Shown here in pieces: positions 25,666 to 34,820 of a stretch of DNA of 44,944 bases (its first letter is position 1; the number at the start of each line of letters is the position of its first letter). This DNA comes from Desulfatibacillum sp. Its GTDB lineage: Bacteria; Desulfobacterota; Desulfobacteria; Desulfobacterales; Desulfatibacillaceae. The position numbers were made by a program, and so were the translations under genes. The stretch lies in assembly GCA_016342355.1 (NCBI GenBank), contig JAEINP010000042.1, positions 1 to 44,944 of the forward strand. The letters run 5' to 3'. The notes beneath the pieces are model-generated. The model was not told where the DNA came from, did no database searches, and saw nothing but the letters and a program-made list of their open reading frames with translations.

Positions 25666-27039
25666 ATGATTGCTCCTTCTAAAAAACTGATCTTCTGGTT
25701 CGGCGTTACCATTGTGCCCTTCGCCGCCATTGCAGGGCTCGTGCCCCGAGCGGTTATTCCTGCCTTGGGCATTATAGGCCTCTGCCTCCTCATCGCCTGC
25801 ATGGACGCCATGGCTGGCCGAAAGGTGCTCCAGGGTGTGACAATCAGCCTGCCGGAACTGGTGCGGGCATCCACTGGCCGCAGCGTCAGGATTCCCCTGA
25901 CCATCCATGACGAAAGGGAGCGGAGCTTGTTGTTGCGTCTGGGTATTTCCTTCCCGGCGGCCGTCACGCCGGAATCGCCCACATTGGAGGTCCGCCTGCC
26001 CGGGGGCGTCCAGTCGTCATTGGCTTATTGGCCGGTTTCCGCCACCCGCACAGGGCGGCACGCCATAGAAGGGGTTTATGTGGAGACCGCCTCGCCTTGG
26101 GGATTGTGGGTGGCAAGGACCAAGGACCAAGCCAGCACCCTGGTTTGCGTGTTCCCCAACCTTCTCAAGGAAAAGGACGGCCTGGCCAGCCTGTTCCTGC
26201 GCACCAGTCTGGGCCAGCACACCCAAAGACAGGTGGGCAAGGGCCGGGATTTCGACCAGTTGCGGGATTACATCCCCGGAGATTCCTACGGTGACATTCA
26301 CTGGAAAGCCACCGCAAAACGGGGCCGCCCGGTCACCAAGGTGTTCCAGATCGAACGGACCCAGGAAGTTTACGTAGTTCTGGATTCCTCCCGGCTTTCC
26401 GCCCGCGCCCTCAGCCATTTCCTCCCCCCCGAGGCGGTGAACGCCCAAGCAGGAGAAGACGATCCGACCAACACCACCATCATGGAACGCTTTGTGGCGG
26501 CCTCCCTGGTCATGGGTTTGGCTACCCAACGCATGGGCGACATGTTCGGCCTCATCACCTATTCCGACAAGGTGGACACCTTTGTGCGAGCCAGGAGCGG
26601 CAAGGTCCAGTACGATGCCTGCCGGGACGCCCTCTACACCCTGGAACCCCGGATCGCCAGCCCGGATTTCGCCGAGCTTTTTACCTTTATCGGAACCAAT
26701 CTGAGGCGCCGCGCCCTGCTCCTGTTTCTCACCAACCTGGACGACGCCGTGCTTTCCAGCGATTTTGTGAACCAAATGGGCGTGGTCAGTCAAAGGCACC
26801 TTATGGTGGTCAATACGCCCAAAATGCCTGGGGTGCATCCATTGTTCACCGCCGCCGAGGCAACCGGCATGGACGACCTGTATCGCAGCATGGCAGGGCA
26901 TTTATTGTGGGAACGGACCCGTCACCTGCAAAAGGAGCTTGGCGGCAAAGGGGTTAATTTTTACGAATTGGATAACGAAAAAATGTGCGCCCAACTGGTT
27001 TCCCAATACCTGAGAATCAAACAGCGCCAGTTGATATGA
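25666..27039 (+). CDS. DUF58-domain protein, MoxR partner
   Basis: 457 residues. Two N-terminal hydrophobic segments (about 8-25 and 30-45) anchor the protein. The DUF58 signature follows: GKGRDFDQLRDYIPGDS then IHWKATAKRGRPVTK. The region after it (EVYVVLDSSRLSA ... GLITYSDKV ... ALLLFLTNLDD) has a VWA-like fold, although the MIDAS DxSxS reads DSSRLS. It lies directly after moxR in the usual order and likely acts with it. Confidence 0.92.
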   Translation: MIAPSKKLIFWFGVTIVPFAAIAGLVPRAVIPALGIIGLCLLIACMDAMAGRKVLQGVTISLPELVRASTGRSVRIPLTIHDERERSLLLRLGISFPAAVTPESPTLEVRLPGGVQSSLAYWPVSATRTGRHAIEGVYVETASPWGLWVARTKDQASTLVCVFPNLLKEKDGLASLFLRTSLGQHTQRQVGKGRDFDQLRDYIPGDSYGDIHWKATAKRGRPVTKVFQIERTQEVYVVLDSSRLSARALSHFLPPEAVNAQAGEDDPTNTTIMERFVAASLVMGLATQRMGDMFGLITYSDKVDTFVRARSGKVQYDACRDALYTLEPRIASPDFAELFTFIGTNLRRRALLLFLTNLDDAVLSSDFVNQMGVVSQRHLMVVNTPKMPGVHPLFTAAEATGMDDLYRSMAGHLLWERTRHLQKELGGKGVNFYELDNEKMCAQLVSQYLRIKQRQLI

Positions 27040-27051
27040 AAGGCCCTTACT

Positions 27052-28083
27052 GTGATCATTGACCTACAAAAATTCATCAAGGAACAACGGCCAGCCTGGA
27101 CGCGTCTGGAAAAATTCCTGGATTTGCTGGAAAGAAACCAGGCGCGGCGTCTTTCCCTGGATGAAGTGCGGGAGTTTCACACCCTGTACCAACGAGCTTC
27201 GGCGGATCTCGCCCGCATCGCTACGTTCTCGTCCGAACAAAGCGTGAGAAGGTACCTGGAAACCCTGGTCGCCCGGGCTTATGCCGAAATTTACGAAAGC
27301 CGGAAAAAAGGCCAAAAATTATCGCCCTTCAAATGGTTTTTTATAACCTTTCCCCGGACATTCCGAAAACACATCGCCGCTTTTTGGGTGGCCTTGCTCA
27401 TTACCATGATAGGAGGCGCTTTTGGAGGCGTTGCCCTGATGCTGGACAGCGAAGCCAAGGAAGTCATCATGCCCTGGTCCCACCTTACGGGAAGTCCAGC
27501 AGAACGGGTGCAGGAAGAGGAAACCGCCGAAGAGGACCGGCTGGCTGGAAGAAAGGCCTCTTTTTCGTCCCAGCTTATGGTGAACAATATCTCGGTTTCC
27601 CTGCGGGCCGTGGCCTTTGGCATGACCTGGGGCATAGGAACCATCCTCCTGCTTTTTTACAATGGAATCATCCTGGGAGCCGTCGCCGTTGATTATATTG
27701 CGGCCGGGCAAACCCGATTTCTGCTGGGCTGGCTATTGCCCCACGGGTCCGTGGAAATCCCTTCCATCCTCATTGCCGGGCAGGCGGGATTCATGCTGGC
27801 CCAGGCTCTTATTGGAAGAAACGATCCCGGCGGGCTCAAGCAACGTATGAAAAATATCTCCGCCGATGTCATCAACCTGGTTGGCGGGCTGGCTGTCCTG
27901 TTGGTTTGGGCCGGGATCATCGAGTCCTATATGTCCCAATACCACGAGCCGGTTTTGCCCTATTGGCTGAAAATCACCTTTGGCAGTTTCCAATTGCTCC
28001 TGCTTTTTGCATTTTTGGGATGGTCGGGAAGAAACCTGGAAACCGTTGCCAAAAAGCCGCAACAAACGCTGGCCGGGGGTTGA
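27052..28083 (+). CDS. SpoIIM/DUF95-like membrane protein
   Basis: 343 residues starting at GTG (27052) with AAAGG 8 nt upstream. A helical N-terminal region (1-95) precedes a hydrophobic part with about five helices typical of the stage II sporulation protein M family (LRAVAFGMTWGIGTILLLFYNGIILGAV, PHGSVEIPSILIAGQAG). SpoIIM-like proteins in non-spore formers are frequent neighbours of MoxR/DUF58 genes; in Bacillus SpoIIM belongs to a murein-degrading engulfment complex. Its role here is unknown. Confidence 0.88.
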   Translation: MIIDLQKFIKEQRPAWTRLEKFLDLLERNQARRLSLDEVREFHTLYQRASADLARIATFSSEQSVRRYLETLVARAYAEIYESRKKGQKLSPFKWFFITFPRTFRKHIAAFWVALLITMIGGAFGGVALMLDSEAKEVIMPWSHLTGSPAERVQEEETAEEDRLAGRKASFSSQLMVNNISVSLRAVAFGMTWGIGTILLLFYNGIILGAVAVDYIAAGQTRFLLGWLLPHGSVEIPSILIAGQAGFMLAQALIGRNDPGGLKQRMKNISADVINLVGGLAVLLVWAGIIESYMSQYHEPVLPYWLKITFGSFQLLLLFAFLGWSGRNLETVAKKPQQTLAGG

Positions 28084-28087
28084 CGCC

Positions 28088-28852
28088 ATGAACGACCTGC
28101 AAACCCAATCCCTTGTTATCAGGACTCCCGAAGGCATAGTTTTTCCTTTGCTGCTGGCCTCGCCGGTCACCCGGTTTCTGGCGCTCTTTATCGATTCCCT
28201 GGCGATCCAGGCCATCACCATAGCCTTGGGGACCGCCACTGCATTATTAATGCCCCTGGGAGGCACGGACATGGCCTTTGCCTTATATGCCGTGGCCGCC
28301 TTTGTGGTGACCATTGGGTACAGCATGTTCCTGGAATGGGCGTGGAGAGGTCAAACCGTGGGCAAGCGTCTGCTTGGCCTGCGGGTTATGGACGAAAACG
28401 GATTTCACCTTACAGGCTCCCAGATTATTATCCGCAACCTTCTCCGGTTCGCGGACATGCTTCCTGTCTATTACATGCTTGGCGGGCTGTTCTGCCTCGT
28501 TTCCCCCAAGTCCCAGCGCATCGGCGACATGGTGGCCAATACCGTAGTCATCAGGATGCCCAAAATCTCCGAGCCGGACCTGGAACAAATCATGGAAGGC
28601 AAGTTCAATTCCCTCAAAGAATATCCCCATATTGCAGCCCGGCTGCGGCAACGCACTTCCCAGGATTTGGCGGGCATCGCCCTGGCCGCCCTGTTGCGCC
28701 GGGACGAACTGAATCCCCAAGACCGCCTGGAACTTTTCCAGGCCATCGCAGAGCGCTTGCGGGAGACAGTGACCTTTCCCCAGGAAGCCACGGACGGCCT
28801 GTCCCACGAGCAATACATAAGAAACACCGTGGACATCCTGTTTCGCGCTTAA
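28088..28852 (+). CDS. RDD-family membrane protein
   Basis: 254 residues from ATG 28088; the frame is open upstream but inside the previous gene. The N-terminal strand (LVIRTPEGIVFPLLLASPVTRF) and Asp-containing first helix (ALFIDSLAIQ) fit the RDD family, with the conserved GQTVGKRLLGLRVMDENG and QRIGDMVANTVVIR motifs. The C-terminal 80 residues are soluble and helical. It is the last gene before a terminator hairpin and closes the ten-gene cluster, which thus has RDD proteins at both ends. Confidence 0.9.
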   Translation: MNDLQTQSLVIRTPEGIVFPLLLASPVTRFLALFIDSLAIQAITIALGTATALLMPLGGTDMAFALYAVAAFVVTIGYSMFLEWAWRGQTVGKRLLGLRVMDENGFHLTGSQIIIRNLLRFADMLPVYYMLGGLFCLVSPKSQRIGDMVANTVVIRMPKISEPDLEQIMEGKFNSLKEYPHIAARLRQRTSQDLAGIALAALLRRDELNPQDRLELFQAIAERLRETVTFPQEATDGLSHEQYIRNTVDILFRA

Positions 28853-28907
28853 AGGCACATGCCCCCGCCGGACTATTGGCCCCTATAATGCATTAAGAAC
28901 TCAAATC

Positions 28908-28933
28908 AGCCCCGTTTTCAGTTTCTCGGGGCT
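28908..28933 (+). terminator. terminator-like hairpin after the MoxR cluster
   Basis: Arms AGCCCCG (28908-28914) and CGGGGCT (28927-28933) with a 12-nt loop, followed by TTG rather than a long T-run. It ends the cluster 55 bp after the RDD gene. The rest of the gap (28853-29081) shows only a TTGACA at 28934 without a convincing -10. Confidence 0.5.
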
Positions 28934-29081
28934 TTGACACAACAGGCGGATGGGACCCGTCATGTCATGATTTTGCTTTATCAGCCTTTCCTTTAGGGGT
29001 ATATTGGAACCATGTTTTTCTGGCGGCCGGGCTTTCCTCCATGGCTCGGCATGGACACCGAGGGGTTTTGCGGATTATTTC

Positions 29082-30533
29082 ATGATTACCAGCTTCTTGC
29101 ATAATATCCTGGGATGGCGGCCTTTAATCGACATCACCCTCATCACGTTGGGGATGTTTTTTGTCTACCACACCCTCCGCAGGCTGGGCACCTGGAAGAT
29201 ATTCCTTGGTATGGTGATGGCCATGTTGGTGTATGTGGCGGCCAATCTTCTGGGCCTGGAAGGCATCACATGGATTTTTTCCAACCTGAGCCATGTGGCG
29301 CTCATCGGCATCATCATTATTTTTCAACCGGAAATTCGGAAAATGCTGGAAAGCTCCGTGTCTCCGGCGCGCCGGGAACAGGGAGGACCCGATGGAGAGG
29401 AGCTGCCGCTGTTAATCGCTGACTCCTTGTTTTCCCTTGCCCAAAACCCATGCGGCGCCATCATGGTTTTCCCAGGGCGCGATCCCTTGGAGCGATTCCT
29501 GACCGGAGGAATTTCCCTGAATGCCGACCCAAGCCAGGAGTTGATTCTTAGCATTTTTGACACCCACTCCCCGGGACACGACGGAGCGCTCCTTATCCGG
29601 GATGGGCGATTGGCCGGCTATGGATTCCGCCTGCCCATTTCCAAATCTTCCCGGCTTCCCAGGGAAATGGGGACACGGCATCATGCGGGCATGGGGCTTT
29701 CCGAAACTACCGACGCCCTGGTTTTTGTGGTTTCGGAAGAACGAAAGACCGTCACGTGTTTTAAAAACGGCAAACCCACCCCGGTCATGAACCGGCAAGA
29801 GGCCGTAGAGTTGATTACAGGCCATTGGGATGCCACGGCCTCCTATCTGCCTCAGCAGGAAAAGGGCGCGAAGAAGTGGGCCACCTCCCTGGAACTGGTG
29901 GCCGCCTTTATATTGACTATTTTCATTTGGTCCGGCGTGGTCATAGGCCGTATGGAAATTGTGGAAAAAGGCTTGGTGACTCCCATTGTATATGTGTCCC
30001 TACCCTCCAATAACGCTCTGGCCGGGGCCAAGCCCACCGAAACCCGCGTCCATCTGGCAGGCCCCAAATCGCAAATGGACGGCATGACCGCGGAAAATTT
30101 GCGGGTGCGCATAGACCTTTCCAACGCAAAACCCGGCAAGCAGACCTTTTTCGTTTCCCGTGAGAACTTGAATCTTCCCAAAAAGGTGGACCTCCTGGAC
30201 GCGGACCCCTCTGAAATCAATCTGGCTATTGAGGAAACCGTGGACATTGAAGTTCCCGTGACGCCCCAGTTGGTGGGCCAGCCCAGGCAAGGCATGGTAG
30301 TGGCGGAGGTTGCTGTGAAGCCCCAAAAGGTCCGGGTTGTCATGAAAAAGGGCGATGGCGCGCTGGAAGGACTTTCCGTGACAACCACTCCCATTTACCT
30401 GGACAGCCTAAGCTCCAGCACGACTCTGCTGTGCAAAATTATCGCCCCTCCGGGAAGTCAACCTTCGGACAAACCCTGGCCGGACGTGGAAGTGCAAATC
30501 CGCCTGACGCCCGCTAATAAAACAGCTGAATAG
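29082..30533 (+). CDS. diadenylate cyclase (CdaA-type) fused to a YbbR/CdaR-like region
   Basis: 483 residues from ATG 29082 (ATG 29004 adds an unlikely polar extension). Three N-terminal helices (about 14-85) precede a DAC domain (about 90-235): HDGALLIRDGRLAGYGFRLP contains the DGA motif (167-169), and MGTRHHAGMGLSETTDALVFVVSEE holds the second motif as R199-H200-H201 where most cyclases have RHR. A fourth helix (about 267-290) leads to a YbbR-like, beta-rich region (295-480) with repeats such as VHLAGPKSQMDGMTAENLRVRIDLS. CdaA makes c-di-AMP from two ATP; in Firmicutes a separate YbbR protein (CdaR) encoded next door regulates it. By topology the YbbR part is periplasmic. Confidence 0.88.
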   Translation: MITSFLHNILGWRPLIDITLITLGMFFVYHTLRRLGTWKIFLGMVMAMLVYVAANLLGLEGITWIFSNLSHVALIGIIIIFQPEIRKMLESSVSPARREQGGPDGEELPLLIADSLFSLAQNPCGAIMVFPGRDPLERFLTGGISLNADPSQELILSIFDTHSPGHDGALLIRDGRLAGYGFRLPISKSSRLPREMGTRHHAGMGLSETTDALVFVVSEERKTVTCFKNGKPTPVMNRQEAVELITGHWDATASYLPQQEKGAKKWATSLELVAAFILTIFIWSGVVIGRMEIVEKGLVTPIVYVSLPSNNALAGAKPTETRVHLAGPKSQMDGMTAENLRVRIDLSNAKPGKQTFFVSRENLNLPKKVDLLDADPSEINLAIEETVDIEVPVTPQLVGQPRQGMVVAEVAVKPQKVRVVMKKGDGALEGLSVTTTPIYLDSLSSSTTLLCKIIAPPGSQPSDKPWPDVEVQIRLTPANKTAE

Positions 30534-30741
30534 CATCAACGGGGAAGGGCAATAAAGAAGCCTGAATACCATTCCACAAAATGGGCTTGCTCTATTATCA
30601 CCCGGAGTTGGGTTCCGGTTGTTCTTCCTTTGGTCTTTACGATTTTTACCTGCCTTGCCGGGTGTTTTTGCATCTTGACTGCAGCAGGTTTTTCTCTATC
30701 TTCCCATTTTGACTATCAGGCTGACAAGAAAAGGAGTGCTT

Positions 30742-32376
30742 CTAATAACTCCCGCTGGAATCGGCCTTTAAACCGCTTACAATTTCAACCCCGGCGCCTG
30801 CTCCGATCCTTGTTGCGCCAGCCTTAATCATTGCCATGGCCGTTTCCGCGTCCTTGATTCCGCCGCTGGCTTTCACCCCCATGGTTGGGCCCACCGTTTT
30901 TCTCATAAGCGCGATGTCCGCCAATGATGCTCCGCCGGTGGAAAAGCCCGTGCTGGTTTTAACAAAATCGGCGCCTGCTTTTTTGGAAATCTCACAAGCC
31001 AGAACCTTTTCCTCGTCCGTAAGAAGGCAGGTTTCTATGATTACCTTGAGGACCACGGGAGAAGGCGCCGAATCCCTTACCGCCTTGATGTCGTTAAACA
31101 CACCGTCCGAATTCCCGGATTTGAGGGCGCCAACGTTGATGACCATATCCACTTCGGCGGCGCCGTCTTCCACCGCCTGTTTCGCCTCAAAGGATTTTGC
31201 AGGGGAACTCATGGCGCCAAGGGGAAATCCCACCACCGCGCACACATCCACTCCGGTTCCATTCAGTTTTTTGGCTATGTAAGGAACCATGTACGAGTTG
31301 ACGCACACGGACCTGAATTGATATTGAATCGCTTCCTCGCAGATTTTGTCAAAAGCAGGAAGTTGACCGTCCGGCTTGAGCAATGTGTGGTCTATGTATT
31401 GCGCCAGTTCCTTGGCGCCCATGGCCGGGGTTTTGGATTGGGTGGGGGCAATATCGTCAAGAATCCCCTGCCCAAGTTCCCCTGCATCGGGAAAACTGGA
31501 CTGGGTGCCCTGAGCGCAAACGCTGACAGCCGCGATTTTATTGGCGCGTTCAATGGAGTCCTCCAGAGATTTTCCCGCCGCCAGGAAAAAGGCCAGGCTT
31601 CCCACAAAGCAGTCTCCGGCGCCTGTCGTGTCGATTGCGGAAACTTTTTGGGTGGGAATGTGTTTTGCGCCGTCTTTGTCGACCAGAAGGCAGCCGCGCT
31701 CGCCAAGCGTGAGGATCACTGTGCGGGGGCCGCGATCCAACAACACTTTGGCCGCTTTTTCCGCCTGCTCCATTGTTTTTACGGGCATCCCTGTCAGGAT
31801 TTCCGTTTCGCTTTCATTGGGGCAGAAAATATCGCTTAATTCATATAATTCCTGGGGCAGATCAGGCTGTGCTGGGGCCGGGTTGAATATGGTTGTAACG
31901 CCCTCCTCCCTGGCTATGCGCAGAGCTTCCAGGTTCAGCTCCATGGGGATTTCCAACTGGCACACAAGCACGCCGGAATCTGCAATGGCTTTTCGTGCGG
32001 ACCGGATTTCCTCCGTAGTGAGAAGGTCGTTGGCACCGGTGACGATTATGATTGAGTTGGCCCCATTGTCGTCCACCGCAATGGGCGCAACCCCGGAAAA
32101 AGCCACGTCCGTAAAATGAACATGCTCCACGTTAACGCCCAATTTTTTAAAGTTGGACAAGGTGTTTTCGCCAAAAACATCCCGGCCAAGTTTTCCCACC
32201 ATGGAGACGCAACCTCCCAGCTTTGCGGCCATTGCCGCCTGATTGGCGCCTTTGCCCCCAAAACCCATGGAGAATTTCCTCCCATGCAGAGTTTCCCCCA
32301 GCACGGGAAGCCTTTCCACGTAGCTTATCAAGTCAATGTTGCATGCTCCTACGACACAAATCTTCGGTCCGTTCAT
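30742..32376 (-). CDS. fused PfkB-family ribokinase / deoxyribose-phosphate aldolase
   Basis: 544 residues with two complete domains. Residues 1-308 are a ribokinase-type PfkB kinase: [17 protein letters not shown] (38-54), FNPAPA, NESE, and the catalytic [12 protein letters not shown] (249-260, base D255). Residues 320-540 are Deo[10 protein letters not shown] (328-336), [18 protein letters not shown], Schiff-base K473 in [13 protein letters not shown] and VKASGGIKD. DeoC cleaves 2-deoxyribose-5-phosphate to glyceraldehyde-3-phosphate and acetaldehyde. The fused kinase therefore probably phosphorylates deoxyribose (or ribose); substrate preference cannot be read from sequence. A GGAGGGGG site precedes the ATG. 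The 208-bp gap (30534-30741) to the convergent cyclase gene shows no clear terminator. Confidence 0.93.
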   Translation of the reverse strand: MNGPKICVVGACNIDLISYVERLPVLGETLHGRKFSMGFGGKGANQAAMAAKLGGCVSMVGKLGRDVFGENTLSNFKKLGVNVEHVHFTDVAFSGVAPIAVDDNGANSIIIVTGANDLLTTEEIRSARKAIADSGVLVCQLEIPMELNLEALRIAREEGVTTIFNPAPAQPDLPQELYELSDIFCPNESETEILTGMPVKTMEQAEKAAKVLLDRGPRTVILTLGERGCLLVDKDGAKHIPTQKVSAIDTTGAGDCFVGSLAFFLAAGKSLEDSIERANKIAAVSVCAQGTQSSFPDAGELGQGILDDIAPTQSKTPAMGAKELAQYIDHTLLKPDGQLPAFDKICEEAIQYQFRSVCVNSYMVPYIAKKLNGTGVDVCAVVGFPLGAMSSPAKSFEAKQAVEDGAAEVDMVINVGALKSGNSDGVFNDIKAVRDSAPSPVVLKVIIETCLLTDEEKVLACEISKKAGADFVKTSTGFSTGGASLADIALMRKTVGPTMGVKASGGIKDAETAMAMIKAGATRIGAGAGVEIVSGLKADSSGSY

Positions 32377-32539
32377 TAAATCCCCCTCCGCTATTCAATT
32401 GAAATAAAAGGCCAGACCCCAATTTGTTCATGATCTTCAATGTTTTTCAATTGATTTTGCGATTTCAGGGGAAAAACCGGCAAAAACCCAATAAATTGGC
32501 TGCTATCAAAAAATTGGCTCGAAACCGGGCAGAGGGCGC

Positions 32540-33538
32540 TCAGGGAACCCTGGCCTGGATAATGCCCGACTCGGTGGGTCCCTTGAAATCCAACCTTTGG
32601 ATGTTTGTCATGCCTGCCTTGCGCATCATGTCCGCCAGTTGCCCCTGGGAATACGCCTGACCGGAATCCGTGCCCAAGAGCATATTGATGGAAAACAGCG
32701 CGGGAAAAAGGGGGCCGTCCATAGCGTCATTCAGAATGAATTCGTGAATCCATACCACGGCTCCGGGCTGGGCCGCCTTGGCGGTTTTATCCAGGATGGC
32801 TTGGCAATCCTCCGGGCCTTCTCCATGGAGGATATGGGAAAGCCATGCCGCGTCAAAGCTGGTTGGCAGAGGGTTTTCCAGGTAGCTTCCCGGCGCGAAA
32901 TCAATCCGATCCCCTACGCCGAAACGCTCCACAGTCTGACGCATGAAAGGTTCTGTGGTGGGCAGGTCAAAAACCGTGGCCTTGAGTTCGGGGTTTTCCT
33001 TGCAAAAATGAATGGCGTAGGTGCCGGGGCCGCCTCCCAGGTCCAGGAGGTGTTTTCTGCCGCTCAGGTCCAGAATTTTGGATACCTTGGGCGCTATACC
33101 CATGGCGTTGTTGAACATGCCCATGAGGAAGCTCTTGCGGACGTCTTCATCTTCAAAAGACGCCCTGCCCCGTATGGGTTTTCCGGTTTCAATGGCCTCG
33201 GTCATACGATTGAAGGAATCCACCAAGTGCTGGTGGTGCATGATCATGAACCCGATGTACTGGGGCGATTCCTTGCACAGGAGGTTTTTAGCTGCATCCG
33301 TGTTGGCATAACCATGCTCTGATTTTTCCAGGAGATCCATGGCTGCAAGCGCGTTCAGGAGTATGGCAAGCGCACGCTTTTCCAACCCCAATTTTTCCGC
33401 CAGATCCCGGGCTGAAATGATGCTGCCCCCAATGGCTGAGAAAAGTTCCAGTTTCACACCGGCGTGCAGGGTGCAGGTTTTCCAATAATACCCCGAGAGT
33501 TCCAAAAGACTGCCCGGATTCCATTGTGATTGCTGCAT
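32540..33538 (-). CDS. SAM-dependent O-methyltransferase (Methyltransf_2 type)
   Basis: 332 residues. An N-terminal winged-helix dimerisation domain (about 10-100) is followed by a class I methyltransferase fold with motif I LLDLGGGPGTYAIHF, an acidic residue after strand 2 (TVFDLPT) and a SHILHGEG segment at the usual catalytic His position. The overall order resembles acetylserotonin/hydroxyneurosporene O-methyltransferases. The substrate is unknown, and no biosynthetic cluster surrounds it. ATG 33538 is chosen for its AGGAGG; an ATG nine codons upstream lacks one. The 163-bp gap after it contains no gene. Confidence 0.88.
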   Translation of the reverse strand: MQQSQWNPGSLLELSGYYWKTCTLHAGVKLELFSAIGGSIISARDLAEKLGLEKRALAILLNALAAMDLLEKSEHGYANTDAAKNLLCKESPQYIGFMIMHHQHLVDSFNRMTEAIETGKPIRGRASFEDEDVRKSFLMGMFNNAMGIAPKVSKILDLSGRKHLLDLGGGPGTYAIHFCKENPELKATVFDLPTTEPFMRQTVERFGVGDRIDFAPGSYLENPLPTSFDAAWLSHILHGEGPEDCQAILDKTAKAAQPGAVVWIHEFILNDAMDGPLFPALFSINMLLGTDSGQAYSQGQLADMMRKAGMTNIQRLDFKGPTESGIIQARVP

Positions 33539-33674
33539 CGTGTTTTCCTCCTTTTTTCCCATCATAATACCTCATATTTCCTCTTCCTGGAAAGAATCGG
33601 TTAACAAAATAATTTTTCACATTTTGACCGCTTGCCTTAAAAAATCAAATCTGTTAACTGGTACTAACAACTAT

Positions 33675-33704
33675 TTGATTTCATTCTCAACAGTTTTCTA
33701 TAAA
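33675..33704 (+). promoter_or_regulatory. putative promoter of the lipid-kinase gene
   Basis: TTGATT (33675-33680), 18 bp, TATAAA (33699-33704), giving a leader of about 25 nt before ATG 33736. It lies in the 197-bp region between the divergent methyltransferase and lipid-kinase genes. Confidence 0.5.
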
Positions 33705-33735
33705 ACGCACGACCATCACCCCGGTTCGTTGGTAT

Positions 33736-34695
33736 ATGAAAAAATTCCTGTTTTTAGTCAACCCGATTTCAGGCAGCAGCCCCGGCACTATTGTGGCTTC
33801 CCGGATTGCCCATGCGCTGACGGGCCGTTTACCCTCTTCCCAATACGATATTTTTTTTACCGAAAAGGATATCCCGGGACAGGCAAGGGCTCTTGCCCCC
33901 CATTACGAGGCCATTATCGGCGCCGGGGGCGACGGCACTTTCGGGGCTCTGGTCCAGGCTGTAGACCAAATGCCAAATCCTCCCAAGGTGGGGATCATCC
34001 CCTTTGGGGTGGGCAATGATTTCGCCCGGTCCCTGGGATTGCTGGACGTGCTCAAGCATTGGGGGATTCCCGGCATGGTTAATATGTTTTTGGCCGGAAA
34101 AACCAAGATGGTGGATGTGCTCACCATCAACGGCCAGTTTCTCTTTACCAGCTATTTGGGAATCGGCAACGACGCCAAGATATCAAATACATTCAATAAT
34201 TTAAGACCAAGAACGCCGCGGACCGTGGCGGGCGTGCGCATTGGCATCAATAGAATCCTGTATACGGGCCTTAGCCTGAGAAATCTGGCCTATACCATAC
34301 CCTTTGGCTTTGAACTCTGGTACAGAAACTCCAACGGTCGTGAGACCTGCGTGAACGTGCCCGTAGGCCTCCATGGGTTGCTGGTCACCAATTCCGCCAT
34401 TTACGCCGGGGGAGCGAAAATGTCGTCCAGGACAGACCTATCCGACGGAAAGTTCGAGGTAACGGTTATCAAGGACATTCGTCACTGGTGGGCCATGCAT
34501 TTTACGCGCTTTTTCAAGATGCCCCTGGACGAACTGTCTCCTATGGTTTATCAAATATCCACGGACTGGCTGAGAATCACCCTCAATGGAGAGACTTTTT
34601 TCCAATTGGATGGTGAAGAACCTGGCCCGGAGATTTCCCGGGCAAAGACTTTGGATATCAGTGTTTCTCATCAAATGGAAATGTTTGTGCCTTGA
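33736..34695 (+). CDS. diacylglycerol kinase-family lipid kinase
   Basis: 319 residues of the DAGK catalytic fold (YegS/DgkB/sphingosine kinase family). N-terminal FLFLVNPISG, nucleotide-binding GAGGDGTFGALV (about 62-73) and IPFGVGNDFARSLGLLD are diagnostic; the C-terminal beta-sandwich domain (from about 130) includes DLSDGKFEV and the FFQLDGE motif. It probably phosphorylates a membrane lipid such as diacylglycerol or a sphingoid-like base. No strong ribosome site is seen. The gene is not clearly linked to its neighbours. Confidence 0.92.
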   Translation: MKKFLFLVNPISGSSPGTIVASRIAHALTGRLPSSQYDIFFTEKDIPGQARALAPHYEAIIGAGGDGTFGALVQAVDQMPNPPKVGIIPFGVGNDFARSLGLLDVLKHWGIPGMVNMFLAGKTKMVDVLTINGQFLFTSYLGIGNDAKISNTFNNLRPRTPRTVAGVRIGINRILYTGLSLRNLAYTIPFGFELWYRNSNGRETCVNVPVGLHGLLVTNSAIYAGGAKMSSRTDLSDGKFEVTVIKDIRHWWAMHFTRFFKMPLDELSPMVYQISTDWLRITLNGETFFQLDGEEPGPEISRAKTLDISVSHQMEMFVP

Positions 34696-34730
34696 GAAAG
34701 GAGATTGTTCTGGAATAAACAGCAAAAAAT

Positions 34731-34794
34731 TTTTAGCACCACAAAGAGCCTTGCAACAACAAAATTTTAAGCACCAAGAAGAGCCTTGCCGCAA
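34731..34794 (+). repeat. imperfect direct repeat in the TRAP receptor leader
   Basis: Two adjacent copies of about 30 bp (34731-34759 and 34765-34794) share the core AGCACCA-(n)-AGAGCCTTGC and a preceding TTTTA. They end 26 bp before the ATG of the TRAP receptor gene at 34821. Confidence 0.7.
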
Positions 34795-34820
34795 GAAAAA
34801 CAATAACCAAGGGGGGTATT

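Noticed and set aside
30640-30705. Terminator between the cyclase and the ribokinase-aldolase gene (ACCTGC ... GCAGGT followed by Ts)
   Set aside because: Only a 6-bp stem around a loop of more than 30 nt; too weak to call.
33655-33670. GTTAACTGGTACTAAC as an operator palindrome
   Set aside because: Only the outer four bases pair; a similar word at 44570 is in unrelated sequence.
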